DNA of 32,145 nucleotides, taken from assembly GCA_028289405.1 (NCBI GenBank), contig JANQPP010000178.1, positions 1-32,145 of the forward strand. Direction: 5' to 3'. Position 1 is the stretch's first letter. The number at the start of each line of letters is the position of its first letter. Positions 17,039-26,115 of this stretch are shown piece after piece. The notes beneath the pieces are model-generated. The model worked only from the letters and a program-made list of their open reading frames with translations. It was not told where the DNA came from and searched no databases. Origin of the DNA: Pirellulales bacterium (GTDB lineage Bacteria; Planctomycetota; Planctomycetia; Pirellulales; JANQPP01). A program made the position numbers and the translations under genes.

Positions 17039-17807
17039 GTCAATGATTCCTTTGTTTGAGCACGCGTTGGGAGTGCTTTTGGCGTCGTACCGTCGACATG
17101 GATCCGACGATGATGGGTCCCATAAACTTCAGGACCCGGGCCCGCCACGTGACCTGCCCTCTTTTCGTTCCATGATAATTGCGGGCAACCGAAATCCTAT
17201 CCGTCAATCCAAAAAATTTCCGCCTTTTGCCAAAGCCGAATGATCGCCCGAACATTCCTGCGAATTGACCTGTCTGTTTCGTGAGTAGCGGTTGGAGCAA
17301 GCCGAACAAGTGAAGTGGGCATCTGTCTGACCCAACGGGTGCTCGGATCTTGAACAGCCGAAGCCTACGGAATAGACAGGCTCGGCGGGGCTGCCCAAGT
17401 ATGGAATCGTGCCGCGATGCCTACCCGCAGAAAGTTGTGCCCATAAGGTATTGCGGCATAACGGCTTGGCCGACTGGATGGCTGTCTCAGGAAAATCTGG
17501 GAAGCGAATGGCACGTGCATTGCAAAACCGAAGAATCAGATGCGAACCACAGCCCGAGACGAAGCACTGCAACCGTTGCGATGAGCTTGACTCTAACAAA
17601 CGTTGCCCTCGGCTGTGCAAGAAATACTAAGGAGTTTGTAAGCGAGGTGTGGAGGGTTGGTTGACGTGCGTTGGACATCACGAACGATGCCACGGCGGTA
17701 CGTGGGAACCGCCGAATCGGTTGTCATGCGAATGAGTTGTTCCATGTCGCCCATCGTTTCGTGATGTCCACGCAGTCAATCTGCTTAAAATCTACCAGAG
17801 TCACTAT
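17039..17807. other. Gene-poor region of ~770 bp with a long inverted repeat
   Basis: No frame here resembles a protein. The PEP-CTERM gene's promoter should lie near 17060-17150 on the minus strand. The notable structure is an imperfect inverted repeat with arms at about 17668-17689 and 17752-17775, close to the 3' end of the PhoD-like gene. The rest shows nothing I can name. Confidence 0.5.
17668..17775. repeat. Long imperfect inverted repeat around a 62-nt centre
   Basis: GGACATCACGAACGATG (17673-17689) is matched on the other strand by CATCGTTTCGTGATGTCC (17752-17769), differing by one inserted base. The pairing continues outward (TGCGT / ACGCA) with one more bulge, giving about 22 paired bases. 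The centre contains its own 6-bp hairpin GGCGGT-ACGTGGGA-ACCGCC. It begins 32 bp after the PhoD-like gene's stop on the minus strand. A miniature mobile element or a structured 3' RNA are both possible. Confidence 0.65.
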
Positions 17808-19763
17808 TCAAAACTCCACCTTCAGCGTCGACTCGTCATCCGCGGGAACGGAAGCGACACTTTCAAAGGTCTTCCAGTTCCCCGCTTCGCCAACTTTGAC
17901 GGTGTACGTCGCTTCGCGAAAGACTTTCGGTCGCCAGCGTGTGCCTCGAATTCGCAGCGTGTAGACGACTTCGCCCAGGCATTCGTCAATGACTTGCACC
18001 ACGGGGTCTTCCTTGCCCCGCACTTCCAAGGTGGGCAGATAGGCCAGCGGTTGCCGCGCGTAGTTGCTTTCCTGCTGAAAGGTTACGGGCCAGCCCGGAT
18101 GCTGCTGTGCGCTTTCTTGGTTCACATCCACATGGCGTGGCCAACACTCGACCATGATTTCTCGCGTCGATTTCTTGAAGCGCGCGATTCCGAAGCCGGC
18201 CGCGTTGTGGTTTTCCGGAGTGGGATTCGCGTAGGCCAGCATGGAGAGTTTATTGCCAAAGCCGTCATAATATCTTCCCGTGAATGGCAAGGGAGAATCT
18301 TCCAATCGCTTCACGGGTTCTTCCAAAGGCCACCACCAACGGCCGTAAAAATTGACAATCGAAGGTACGCAGAACGAGTAGATCGAGTCATCCCAATCGT
18401 TGAGGCCATGGTGGATCACGGTCGCCAAATGTTGATCGCCGGCCAAATGAAATGCGAAGCAGCGGCGCAATTCGCGAAGCGCCCTGGCGCGGCCGCTTTG
18501 CGGCCAACCATTGGAATCCAAATCCGCGAGCAGGCGGGAATTGTGCCGGCCATGGATATGCGCGCCACCGGCGAAGATGGTCTGCGACAGAGCCGCTTTC
18601 ATGACCGCGCCGTCCCAAGCTTGTCCCCAGTGGTGCAGAAACTCTAGTTGCCTTTCGCCTAATAGGCGAGCTTCGGGGACATCCACGGAGTGCGGATCGT
18701 AGTTGGGATCGTTGATGTGGTCGGCGCGAGGCCCCTGTTGAGGTACGAGGCCGGCGGGGCCGGTCTTGAATTTACGATCCTCGATGATCGCGAAGTCGAT
18801 CCCCCCCACGTTGAGCGAGGTGTAATAAACACCAATGTCTTGGCGAATCGGCGTGGGGTCGTATGGATCGGGCAGATGGCTTGTCTGCGCACGTTGGACC
18901 ATATTCACATAATCCGCTGGCATGATATATCCGCCGTCGTCCCCGCCCGGGGCCTTGGAAACCTTCCCGCCTTCGCCCCACAGATTTCCTTGTCCGACAT
19001 CGTGATCGTCAGGAATCGTGACCGTGGGCCGTTCACGAATGATTTCACCAAACTGCCGCCCGAAGAGTAGCCAGGCCGCCGTGTGGGCCCGATGGTCGTA
19101 GCTTTGGTCTCCGGAAAAAAAGAGTAGGTCCGGGTCGAGGGCCTGAATATTTTTGACGATGTCGTCCCGGGGTCCCCGGTCGCTGTTGGAATTGCCCGTG
19201 AAGCCCGCCACGACGATTTCGTCCTTGTCGCGCGGGTCACGTCGGATTCGACCCTCGTACACGGCTCCCAACGGATGCGTCACTCGATATTGCCGGTCTT
19301 GGGAGTGGTCCCAGTTTTCCACTCGGAAAGTCGCCAGCCAGCCGACCGCATCCACTTCCTCTTGTCCAAGCTTTTCCCATTGGCCGTCGTTTTTGATTTC
19401 CAGTGAGACCGTTCGGGGTTCGTTGGGTTGCAGCGGATAAAGCTGAGCGGACAGCTTCAACACGTCGTCCTGCACCGTGTACAACGCGAAGCAGATTACT
19501 TTGTCGCGGGCTACGTCAGGAATCGTGGGCGGCCCCCCGGTGCGCGGAATGGTAATCGGCTCTGGCTGCGGACCCGGTTCTTCGGCTGCCTGCTGTGAGC
19601 GGGCTGTCGGAACGATTGTCAATCCGATGCCAAGGCAAATCAGGATCAGCAAGATGCCACGATATGCCCGACGCGAAGGCGGGATTTTTGGCTGTGCCGC
19701 GGAAAGGGATTTGCCCAGATCGGTTTTTAGCCGGGACAGCCGATCGACAGAAATGCATGGCAT
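17808..19763 (-). CDS. PhoD-like metallophosphoesterase, exported
   Basis: Alkaline phosphatase D-like enzyme, 651 aa. The N-terminus has a basic stretch and a hydrophobic segment (GILLILICLGIGLTIVP) ending TARSQQ, a signal peptide or anchor. Metal-site motifs of the calcineurin-like fold are visible: FFSGDQSYD (217-223), IPDDHD (252-255) and FHLAGDQH (442-445). A phosphomonoesterase or phosphodiesterase outside the cytoplasm is the best call; the substrate is not defined. The frame continues to 19967, but the ATG at 19763 follows CAGGAG with eight-base spacing and sits at the correct distance from the signal segment, so the 68 extra residues are rejected. The C-terminal ~90 residues (about from PTLEVRGKEDPVVQVIDECL) form a separate beta-rich domain. 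Confidence 0.88.
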   Translation of the reverse strand: MPCISVDRLSRLKTDLGKSLSAAQPKIPPSRRAYRGILLILICLGIGLTIVPTARSQQAAEEPGPQPEPITIPRTGGPPTIPDVARDKVICFALYTVQDDVLKLSAQLYPLQPNEPRTVSLEIKNDGQWEKLGQEEVDAVGWLATFRVENWDHSQDRQYRVTHPLGAVYEGRIRRDPRDKDEIVVAGFTGNSNSDRGPRDDIVKNIQALDPDLLFFSGDQSYDHRAHTAAWLLFGRQFGEIIRERPTVTIPDDHDVGQGNLWGEGGKVSKAPGGDDGGYIMPADYVNMVQRAQTSHLPDPYDPTPIRQDIGVYYTSLNVGGIDFAIIEDRKFKTGPAGLVPQQGPRADHINDPNYDPHSVDVPEARLLGERQLEFLHHWGQAWDGAVMKAALSQTIFAGGAHIHGRHNSRLLADLDSNGWPQSGRARALRELRRCFAFHLAGDQHLATVIHHGLNDWDDSIYSFCVPSIVNFYGRWWWPLEEPVKRLEDSPLPFTGRYYDGFGNKLSMLAYANPTPENHNAAGFGIARFKKSTREIMVECWPRHVDVNQESAQQHPGWPVTFQQESNYARQPLAYLPTLEVRGKEDPVVQVIDECLGEVVYTLRIRGTRWRPKVFREATYTVKVGEAGNWKTFESVASVPADDESTLKVEF

Positions 19764-20062
19764 GCGAGACGCTCCTGGATGGCGAATTCGATAGGAAGTT
19801 TTCCCAAGTGTAGCGGAATTTTCCCCGCTTGCGCGATATCGAACAACGTTCCGGGGCACGCGTGCATGTCCAAAACGAACTGCTCTCCGAATTATTCTCG
19901 GGAGCCGCAAAGCCTGCGGACCAGTATCTGGAGAACCCAGGGTCTTCGGGCTGGAACAAATTCCCACATCGCTGGAAACTCGTGCCCAGCGATCTTCCTA
20001 GACCAGAGCGTGGTCGGTGCGGAGTCCGCAGAATGGAGGGAGAAAGGAAGTGGAATAGGGTC

Positions 20063-22492
20063 TCACGCCGCGTGGCGGAAAAAACGCCGTCCGAGAAAAG
20101 AGACCAGGCCGGCAAAAAGAAGTACTAAGCAACTTGGTTCCGGTACATTATTGACGGCACCGAAGTTGTCTTTCAGAGCGGTGAAGTCGGCGAGTCCAAT
20201 ATTGCCATTGCCGTCGAAATCGGCGGCGGCGACATAGTTCGCATCCCCTTCATTGGTGCCGAAGGCATCTTTCAGGACCGTGAAGTCGGCTAGGTCGACG
20301 TCTCCATCGCCATCCACGTCTCCCACCAGATCATCCACGGGAATCGGAGCGTAAATGACCTCCGCCAAATTCAGCAGACCATCCGCCGTACCCACGTGGG
20401 CAATCACGTCCTCAGTGCGGCTCCTTCCGAACAACGTGCCCCACTCGAAGAAATCTCCGTCTTCCATGGTGAGCGAACCTTGGAAATTTGATTCCGTCAA
20501 GCGGTTCGTGGTAGGGGTGTTCTCTTGCCAGCCGGCTTCTCCCTGGTCGGCCAAACTTGTCCAAAAATTGTCCGCGAGCCCTGCTTCTGATTCCGCCTGC
20601 ACGAAAACGACATCCTGGGTATCGCCGGTTGTATTGGTGAAGCGAAAGACGCGTGTGTCCGGATCCGCTTGAAGCGTCATCCGAGGCACGTCAACTTCCG
20701 CCACGGCCTCCCATGACGTGCCCAACGCCAAATCGTCCCAAAAAGTGATGCCGCCGCTGCCGACATGATCCAATCTCAGATTGCCGATCAACTCATCCAG
20801 ACCGGTGATGACGTCCCCTTCAAGGGATACGGAATTTTCGGCGGTTTCCACATCGGTCGGGTTGAGCCAAACGGTCAACCGTTCATCATTGCCGTTCGCG
20901 TTCATTTCTAGTTTGCCAACCAACCGTTGCGGATCCAGGCCGTCCGTAATGCCAGGACCGGGGAAGATTCCACGGGGATCTCCCTCATCCTGTGGGCCAA
21001 GAACTCCCCGGAATCCCCCTTCAAATAGTCCGAGTCCAATCTGATTGTCCCCGCCCGGATCATTCACGAAAAACGTCGAACTGGGCAGCGTCTCTTCGTT
21101 ATTGCTGCGCATCGTGATGCCGAAGAAAAGGGTTTGGTCGTTGGGGAGGCCGTTCAATTCAAAGTCCCGTTCCAGCCAATTCACACTGAGCCCGTTTCTC
21201 GTGGCCCCTTGAAACGTGTCGGTCTCGAGGTTGAATGTTTCCTCGCTGATATCATTCCCGGTGACGATCCCATCGCCGACCGAGACCCATTGTCCCAGCC
21301 AACTCCCTGCAGGCCCATTTTGGCCGCCACCGTAATCCTGCCGCGTGAACCCGCCGCCCGGGCCGAAGGCTTTGGTCGGTTGAGCGTAGAGGAAGTCGTC
21401 CGCCACGATGACATCGGCCCTGCCAGAAGATGCCGCCAGTGTTACGAGCAAAAGGCAGGCACTAGGCAACAGTTTTTTGGCACGCCGCCAAATCTCAAAC
21501 GCGACTAAACCTATCAGCAATAGCGTCACGGAACCCGGTTCTGGTACCGCCACATTGCCACCCGCCTCGTTGCGGATGATTTGGAAGTCGAAGAAGTTGA
21601 TGCGGCCGTTCTGGTCGACATCTCCGCGTAGCAGCGTGCTGGCATCGCCGACACCCAGGCCATTGTCAAAGCCGATGTTCTGAGACCAAATGTCGTAATC
21701 TTGTGCGTCGACGACACCATCCTGCAAGACATCTCCCGCTACACCGGAAAGTTCGATGGGAAACAGGATATCGATGGCCGGATCGAATGATCCATCCCCG
21801 AAGCCGGAGAGGGCAAATTCGTCGATCACGCCGAAAAAGGGATCCGCGCCTTCCAGCCCGGACCCCAGAAAGAATTGATCGGTGCCGTTCCAGAAACCGT
21901 CATTCCGGGCAATGACCGAACCATTCAAATAGAGTGTTCCATTGTTTCCACCGCGAAGCACGGCGAGATGGGCCCACTCATCGAAGACAACCGGCGTATC
22001 GGAAGCGACGCTCCCCGCCGAACCGCCGGAATTGAGTTGCCAAAACCCATCTTCGGTAATGGAGACCCCTCCAAGATCATTTCCGACCGCCCAAATCGTT
22101 TGAAGGGTCCCAGAGCCGGCGGAATCGGGTTTGATCCAGCCCTGGCTCAATGCCGTGAATGATCCACCGAAATCGCGAGGATCGAATCGACCGATGGGAC
22201 CCGATTGGAACCAGTCAAAATCGCCATCGAAAGCGATCGCCAGCGGGCTTTCTTCCGTGCGCCCTTCCACGTACGTTCCCAACCCAAATAGATCGACGAC
22301 CGCGCCTCCCTGGTCGTCAGGAAAATCGATGCTGTCCACGGTTATGGTTGCCCGTTCGCCGATGGCAGCGCCCGAATCGTCTTCTCCAAGATTGTAAAAC
22401 CGGACGATCTCAGCGGCGTGCGAGCCGCTCGCGATCGTCGCCATCGTGGCGGCCAGGAAAAGATGGGCGGGAATTCGAGTGATGCAATTCAT
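20063..22492 (-). CDS. Tandem PEP-CTERM/dockerin open frame (two complete proteins fused)
   Basis: 809-aa frame containing two full exported proteins head to tail. Part 1 (1-340): signal peptide ending SHAAEIV; LamG-like domain (~35-230; FDEWAHLAVLRGGNNGTLYL); two dockerin-type calcium repeats (GDVLQDGVVDAQDYDIW, GDVDQNGRINFFDFQII); PEP at 317-319; hydrophobic segment and RRAKK. Part 2 begins at once with a second signal-peptide-like stretch (LLPSACLLLVTLAASSGRA, 341-359), a beta-rich body, two dockerin repeats (GDVDGDGDVDLADFTVLKD, FDGNGNIGLADFTALKD) and a final PEP tail at 783-785 ending RRFFRHAA. The junction is an A6 run. One more A would give part 1 a stop after RRAKKTVA and give part 2 a GTG start (21483) reading MPKKLLPSACLL. 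The fusion may therefore be a recent one-base deletion, a sequencing error or a slippage site. No SD at the first ATG. Confidence 0.8.
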   Translation of the reverse strand: MNCITRIPAHLFLAATMATIASGSHAAEIVRFYNLGEDDSGAAIGERATITVDSIDFPDDQGGAVVDLFGLGTYVEGRTEESPLAIAFDGDFDWFQSGPIGRFDPRDFGGSFTALSQGWIKPDSAGSGTLQTIWAVGNDLGGVSITEDGFWQLNSGGSAGSVASDTPVVFDEWAHLAVLRGGNNGTLYLNGSVIARNDGFWNGTDQFFLGSGLEGADPFFGVIDEFALSGFGDGSFDPAIDILFPIELSGVAGDVLQDGVVDAQDYDIWSQNIGFDNGLGVGDASTLLRGDVDQNGRINFFDFQIIRNEAGGNVAVPEPGSVTLLLIGLVAFEIWRRAKKLLPSACLLLVTLAASSGRADVIVADDFLYAQPTKAFGPGGGFTRQDYGGGQNGPAGSWLGQWVSVGDGIVTGNDISEETFNLETDTFQGATRNGLSVNWLERDFELNGLPNDQTLFFGITMRSNNEETLPSSTFFVNDPGGDNQIGLGLFEGGFRGVLGPQDEGDPRGIFPGPGITDGLDPQRLVGKLEMNANGNDERLTVWLNPTDVETAENSVSLEGDVITGLDELIGNLRLDHVGSGGITFWDDLALGTSWEAVAEVDVPRMTLQADPDTRVFRFTNTTGDTQDVVFVQAESEAGLADNFWTSLADQGEAGWQENTPTTNRLTESNFQGSLTMEDGDFFEWGTLFGRSRTEDVIAHVGTADGLLNLAEVIYAPIPVDDLVGDVDGDGDVDLADFTVLKDAFGTNEGDANYVAAADFDGNGNIGLADFTALKDNFGAVNNVPEPSCLVLLFAGLVSFLGRRFFRHAA
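21416..21544 (-). other. Junction: internal PEP-CTERM tail abutting a second signal peptide
   Basis: Minus strand from the internal PEP motif (21536-21544) through the membrane segment and RRAKK to the second signal-peptide end (21416). The A6 run is at 21473-21478 (T6 on the plus strand). In the -1 frame a TAG lies at 21462-21464, and a GTG at 21481-21483 would start part 2 if the run were A7. Confidence 0.75.
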
Positions 22493-22748
22493 CGTGTGTC
22501 ATCCACAAATCGAGATTTGTCCTGAAAGGCCAAAACCAAAGGACACTACATGTCTTGAGCCAATCCACCATTCGCGGTATTGGCGACGACCATTACATTC
22601 TTCCCTACCGGCAAAGTGGATGCAATGCTCCCCCTTTTCAGGCTGCGGAATTGCGGTGTTTTCCTGCATTTGGCCCCCATCGCAGGCTGGGCGCCGCGGG
22701 ACCAGAAAGCGATCCGGACATGAGGTGGGATTCCCCGCCAACGCCAGG

Positions 22749-23345
22749 TTACGACTGGCGGTCGTCCATGGGAGAGAAGGCGTGGCCGAGAGGGCGTGCC
22801 AATCGCAAGAGTTTCGTGACATCGACCGCCCGACGACGCAATTCGATCGGTTCCTGGCAGCAATCGCACGGCTTGTCTTCGAACATGGCGATGGCACAGA
22901 TCTCGCACCAATAGTCGAGTTCCCTCAATTGATTCCCGTCGCGTTCGAAAATTCGCACGACCTGCACCACGGGAGCGCCTTCGTACCGCCTGGCTAGCAA
23001 CGTGATTTCTTCCTGGCGCAGTCGCTCATCCTTGCGGAATGATCTGCCTCGCAAGTCTTCCGCCAAAGGGAACAGTTTTCCATCGTCGGTTTCCAAGGCC
23101 AGCATGCGTTTTCGCGCTTCCGAAACCGTAGGCACGCCGAAAAGCCGTTGCATGGCATCGGCCAGCCAAACGATTTTGCCGCTGATGAGGAGATTTTCAT
23201 ATCGCCGCAGCGGGGTTTGCTGATCGCCAGCTTCATCGGAGGTCCGTCCATCCTGAGCTAGCAAAATCGATCCCGGCATGCTGGCGAAGCACGCCGTAGC
23301 GAGCCAACACATGAAGGCGAAGCGCCGCTGACGTGAAAATCCCAA
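22749..23345 (-). CDS. Exported cysteine-cluster protein of unknown function
   Basis: 198 aa from a probable TTG start. The frame is open to an ATG at 23378, but that ATG has no SD. The TTG at 23345 is preceded by AGGAGG six bases upstream and gives a textbook signal peptide (LGFSRQRRFAFMCWLATACF...GSILLAQDG). The mature part is charged and helical, and ends with two close cysteine pairs in YWCEICAIAMFEDKPCDCCQ, probably a metal-binding knuckle, followed by an arginine-rich tail. I do not recognise a named family. It lies 51 bp past the stop of the next protein upstream (23397-24071), also an exported unknown, so the two may form one transcript and act together. Confidence 0.75.
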   Translation of the reverse strand: MGFSRQRRFAFMCWLATACFASMPGSILLAQDGRTSDEAGDQQTPLRRYENLLISGKIVWLADAMQRLFGVPTVSEARKRMLALETDDGKLFPLAEDLRGRSFRKDERLRQEEITLLARRYEGAPVVQVVRIFERDGNQLRELDYWCEICAIAMFEDKPCDCCQEPIELRRRAVDVTKLLRLARPLGHAFSPMDDRQS

Positions 23346-23396
23346 GCTCTTCCTCCTCTCACTCCAGCGCCCCGCCATACGCGGAATATAAGGCGA

Positions 23397-24071
23397 TTAT
23401 TCAATGGCTTCGCCGACGATCACCAACTCCAGCGGCATCTTTTGCGTCTTGTCTCCCACGCGAATCGTGCCATGCAAACGGACAAGCCACCAATCACGCT
23501 CCTCATCCTCTCGCATGTCGCCTGCCTCGCCATTTTCTGACGGCTGAGCTTGCAGCGACAACATCGCTGGATGGTTGGATTCCGCCGCTTCCGCGCTGCG
23601 TTCCATCAGTGGCTCGTAATCCAACGGTTTTGCTTCCGTGTCCTGCTCCGCATTCACCAACAGTAGAAAGTCTCGGGTAATGGAAGTTCCCACGTGGTTT
23701 CCATCGATGGGCTGTTGGCTGTACCTCAAGGTGTACACACCCTTGGAGATATCTTGGTCACGAAAGTCACTCGACTTGCGGCCAAATGTCGCCACGCCAA
23801 TCAATTGGCCGGGCTGGAACGGGTAGAGCAAACCGGACCCCGGCTCCGCCGACGCGACGGGCCATTCCTTGCAGAGCCAAATATGGCAGAGGGTCGTCTT
23901 GGTACCTCGGATCACATGAACCGCTTGGTCGTTCAGTTGACCGGCGATCGCTTCGGACAATTCTTCCTTGGGCGGTGCCTCGGATACGGCTTCCGCCCGA
24001 TAATCGATGGCCCGTGCCGCTGTCGTACCGAACCCCACGAATACGATACCGAACCAGATGAGCTGCCGCAT
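23397..24071 (-). CDS. Exported protein of unknown function
   Basis: 224 aa from the ATG at 24071, which follows AAGAGGGACATC (GAGG at good spacing). Signal peptide MRQLIWFGIVFVGFGTTAARA. The frame extends to 24293, but the added 74 residues are rich in Arg/Cys and unlike coding sequence. The mature part has VHVIRGTKTTLCHIWLCKEW, a beta-rich middle with YPFQPGQLIGVATF and GVYTLRYSQQPIDGNHVGTS, and an acidic linker before WWLVRLHGTI and a C-terminal strand. The GVYTLRYSQQPIDGNH stretch recalls small periplasmic proteins of planctomycetes, but I cannot assign a domain. Probably co-transcribed with the cysteine-cluster gene downstream. Confidence 0.78.
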   Translation of the reverse strand: MRQLIWFGIVFVGFGTTAARAIDYRAEAVSEAPPKEELSEAIAGQLNDQAVHVIRGTKTTLCHIWLCKEWPVASAEPGSGLLYPFQPGQLIGVATFGRKSSDFRDQDISKGVYTLRYSQQPIDGNHVGTSITRDFLLLVNAEQDTEAKPLDYEPLMERSAEAAESNHPAMLSLQAQPSENGEAGDMREDEERDWWLVRLHGTIRVGDKTQKMPLELVIVGEAIE

Positions 24072-24289
24072 GATGTCCCTCTTGCAGACGGTGTTTTTTC
24101 GATTTAGCCAGCGCATTGTCGGCACTTTTGTCAAGCTCAAGGCGAAGCAGTGCCCTGTGCGTCGCCGACGGTGCACGTCTGTTAGTTTAAACCAACGCTC
24201 AGCCCGAGGAAACGACTCGCCTCGTGCTCCGGCTTGCGGTTTAGAGATCAGGCACAACGGGCAGCGATCAGCGGCAAGGCTGTACGAAT

Positions 24290-25720
24290 TCAAAGAATCG
24301 GCGACAACAGCTTCGCCATGTTTTCGGCCAACTGATTCGGCCAGGGACGGCCGGACAGGATCTCTTTTTCCACTCTGAAGCTTTGGGCCACGTATTCGGC
24401 CTGCAGTCGCCGAAGATTCGCAACCAAAGGCACATCGTAAATGAGAAAGTTCAGTTCAAAATTCAGGTAGAACGAACGAATGTCATAATTCGCCGAGCCG
24501 AAAAGGGCCAAGGAGTCATCGATGGTCAAGGTCTTCGCGTGCAGTAGCCCGTCTTGGTGGTAGTACAGGCAAACGCCAAACTCCACCAAATTTCCACAAT
24601 AGTATTTGGTGGCCCAGTCCACGAGCCGCATATCACTTTTCTCCGGCACGATGAGCGTGACATCGACTCCCCGTGCCACGGCCAAACGCAACGCCATGAG
24701 CAACGATTCATCCGGCACGAAATACGGAGAGGTGATCGTGATCTGTTCTTGCGCTTCATAGAGGGATTGGACGATCAGGTCTTGAAAACCTTCCGTAGGT
24801 CGATCCGGGCCAGTCGGAACCACCTGCAAGCAGGCATTCCCCTGTACCGTCGGGTGGGGCAGGTCCTGCGCGAATTCCAAAGCGTCGCCCGTATCGTGAA
24901 ACCAGTCCTCCAGGAAAACGTCCTGAAGCTGCGCGACCGCCGGCCCTTCCACGATAGCCATAATGTCTCGCCACGCGCCGATGCCGCGCTTTCCGTAGCT
25001 CGCTTCCACGATGTTCTGTGACCCCACGAAGGCTTGTTGGCCATCGATGATGGCCAACTTGCGATGATTTCTCAGGTCCAGACGTGCGAAACGGCGGCGC
25101 AATGGATTCGCGGGCAAGCCCCTGGCGACGGCCACGCCATGCCGTTCAAGCCAGGGGCCTAGGGAGCGGAGCATGTGGCGTGATCCGACGTCATCGGCCA
25201 GGACTCGGCACGCCACGCCACGCTCGGCGGCGGCGGCCAAGGCATGTGCCACGCGCTGCCCAACCATGTCATCGCGGAAAATGTAAAACAGCAAGTGGAC
25301 ATGTTGGTTGGCTCCCTCGATGGCGGCCACCAATTTGGCGATGACTTCATCGGTTTCCGAAACGAACTCCAGCCGGTTTCCCGCGACGACCGGCCAGCCG
25401 CCCATGTGCACCGCGAGCTCCGCCAGCGGCCGAATCTCTTCCGGGACGGCGCGGAGCCCTGCGACTTCCGGGGACAATTCATGTCCAGGTCCGGACTGTG
25501 GCGCCTCATGACGCTTCCGAAATTGGATCCGCGTACGCCCCAGGCGGTTTTCGCCGACGAGCATGTAGAAAAATAGCCCGAGCCAAGGCTCGAAAAAAAT
25601 AACCGACAGCCAAGCCAGGCAGACCGAGGGCCGACGCTTGCGGAAGATCACCACCGGTAGCATCACCAAGCGGATGCACCATTCCGTGGTGAAAAACAGC
25701 AACGACCAAGTGAGGTGCAT
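24290..25720 (-). CDS. cls: Cardiolipin synthase (phospholipase D family)
   Basis: Transfers a phosphatidyl group between phosphatidylglycerol molecules to make cardiolipin at the inner membrane. 476 aa, the usual length. Two N-terminal membrane segments (LLFFTTEWCIRLVMLPVVIF; VCLAWLSVIFFEPWLGLFFYMLVG) precede two HKD catalytic motifs: H219-x-K221-x4-D226 in NHRKLAIIDG, with GSQN after it, and H394-x-K396-x4-D401 in LHAKTLTIDD, with GSANYD after it. Both motifs are intact, so it should be active. The gene is separated by 218 bp from the next on the same strand and by a 423-bp gap from mdh, so it is probably its own unit. Confidence 0.95.
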   Translation of the reverse strand: MHLTWSLLFFTTEWCIRLVMLPVVIFRKRRPSVCLAWLSVIFFEPWLGLFFYMLVGENRLGRTRIQFRKRHEAPQSGPGHELSPEVAGLRAVPEEIRPLAELAVHMGGWPVVAGNRLEFVSETDEVIAKLVAAIEGANQHVHLLFYIFRDDMVGQRVAHALAAAAERGVACRVLADDVGSRHMLRSLGPWLERHGVAVARGLPANPLRRRFARLDLRNHRKLAIIDGQQAFVGSQNIVEASYGKRGIGAWRDIMAIVEGPAVAQLQDVFLEDWFHDTGDALEFAQDLPHPTVQGNACLQVVPTGPDRPTEGFQDLIVQSLYEAQEQITITSPYFVPDESLLMALRLAVARGVDVTLIVPEKSDMRLVDWATKYYCGNLVEFGVCLYYHQDGLLHAKTLTIDDSLALFGSANYDIRSFYLNFELNFLIYDVPLVANLRRLQAEYVAQSFRVEKEILSGRPWPNQLAENMAKLLSPIL

Positions 25721-25931
25721 CTTGTCGCCAATCTGGGGTGTGCCTGGTGCCGGTATACGGTTTGGGCCGTCCGCACTCTGGCCGATAGTGAGTTTCGAAA
25801 TCCGCTCGGCGCCGCAAGACCCATTAACCTAACCTCTTTTGGTCACAGTTGAAGGCGACCGTTGCCCATCTTCGTATCCCGCGAGTAGACGGCAAGGTCT
25901 TAACCGGTGGGCCGCCTTGCAAGTGACATTA

Positions 25932-25957
25932 CAGCTCGAAGCGAAAAGTTCGAGCTG
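25932..25957. repeat. Perfect 9-bp inverted repeat
   Basis: CAGCTCGAA at 25932-25940 and TTCGAGCTG at 25949-25957 with loop GCGAAAAG. No T-tract on either side, so not a normal terminator. It is 212 bp upstream of cls. Confidence 0.6.
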
Positions 25958-26015
25958 CACGCGCAGCCATAGGCGAGCGTCGACTGGCCATCCACTATCC
26001 GAGACGCCGACTTTG

Positions 26016-26030
26016 AACTGAAGTTCAGTT
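26016..26030. promoter_or_regulatory. Palindrome AACTGAAGTTCAGTT, possible operator
   Basis: A perfect 7-1-7 palindrome in the cls/mdh gap. Size and symmetry would suit a dimeric regulator, but no promoter elements were found around it. Confidence 0.3.
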
Positions 26031-26088
26031 GCCCCAAATTCAAAGCGTGACGAAGCGCGAATCCAATGCGAGACCCTCAAATTGGAAA

Positions 26089-26115
26089 GGCACCAAGGCT
26101 GACGCGCTTGGTGCC
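26089..26115 (-). terminator. Terminator-like hairpin after mdh
   Basis: GGCACCAAG (26089-26097) and CTTGGTGCC (26107-26115) form a perfect 9-bp stem with a 9-nt loop. On the minus strand it starts 28 bp after the mdh stop and is followed by TTTCC, a weak T-tract. Confidence 0.7.

Noticed and set aside
17204..17664. Overlapping frames of 60-138 codons in the 17.0-17.8 kb gap
   Set aside because: Cysteine- and arginine-rich composition with no starts, domains or ribosome sites; looks non-coding.
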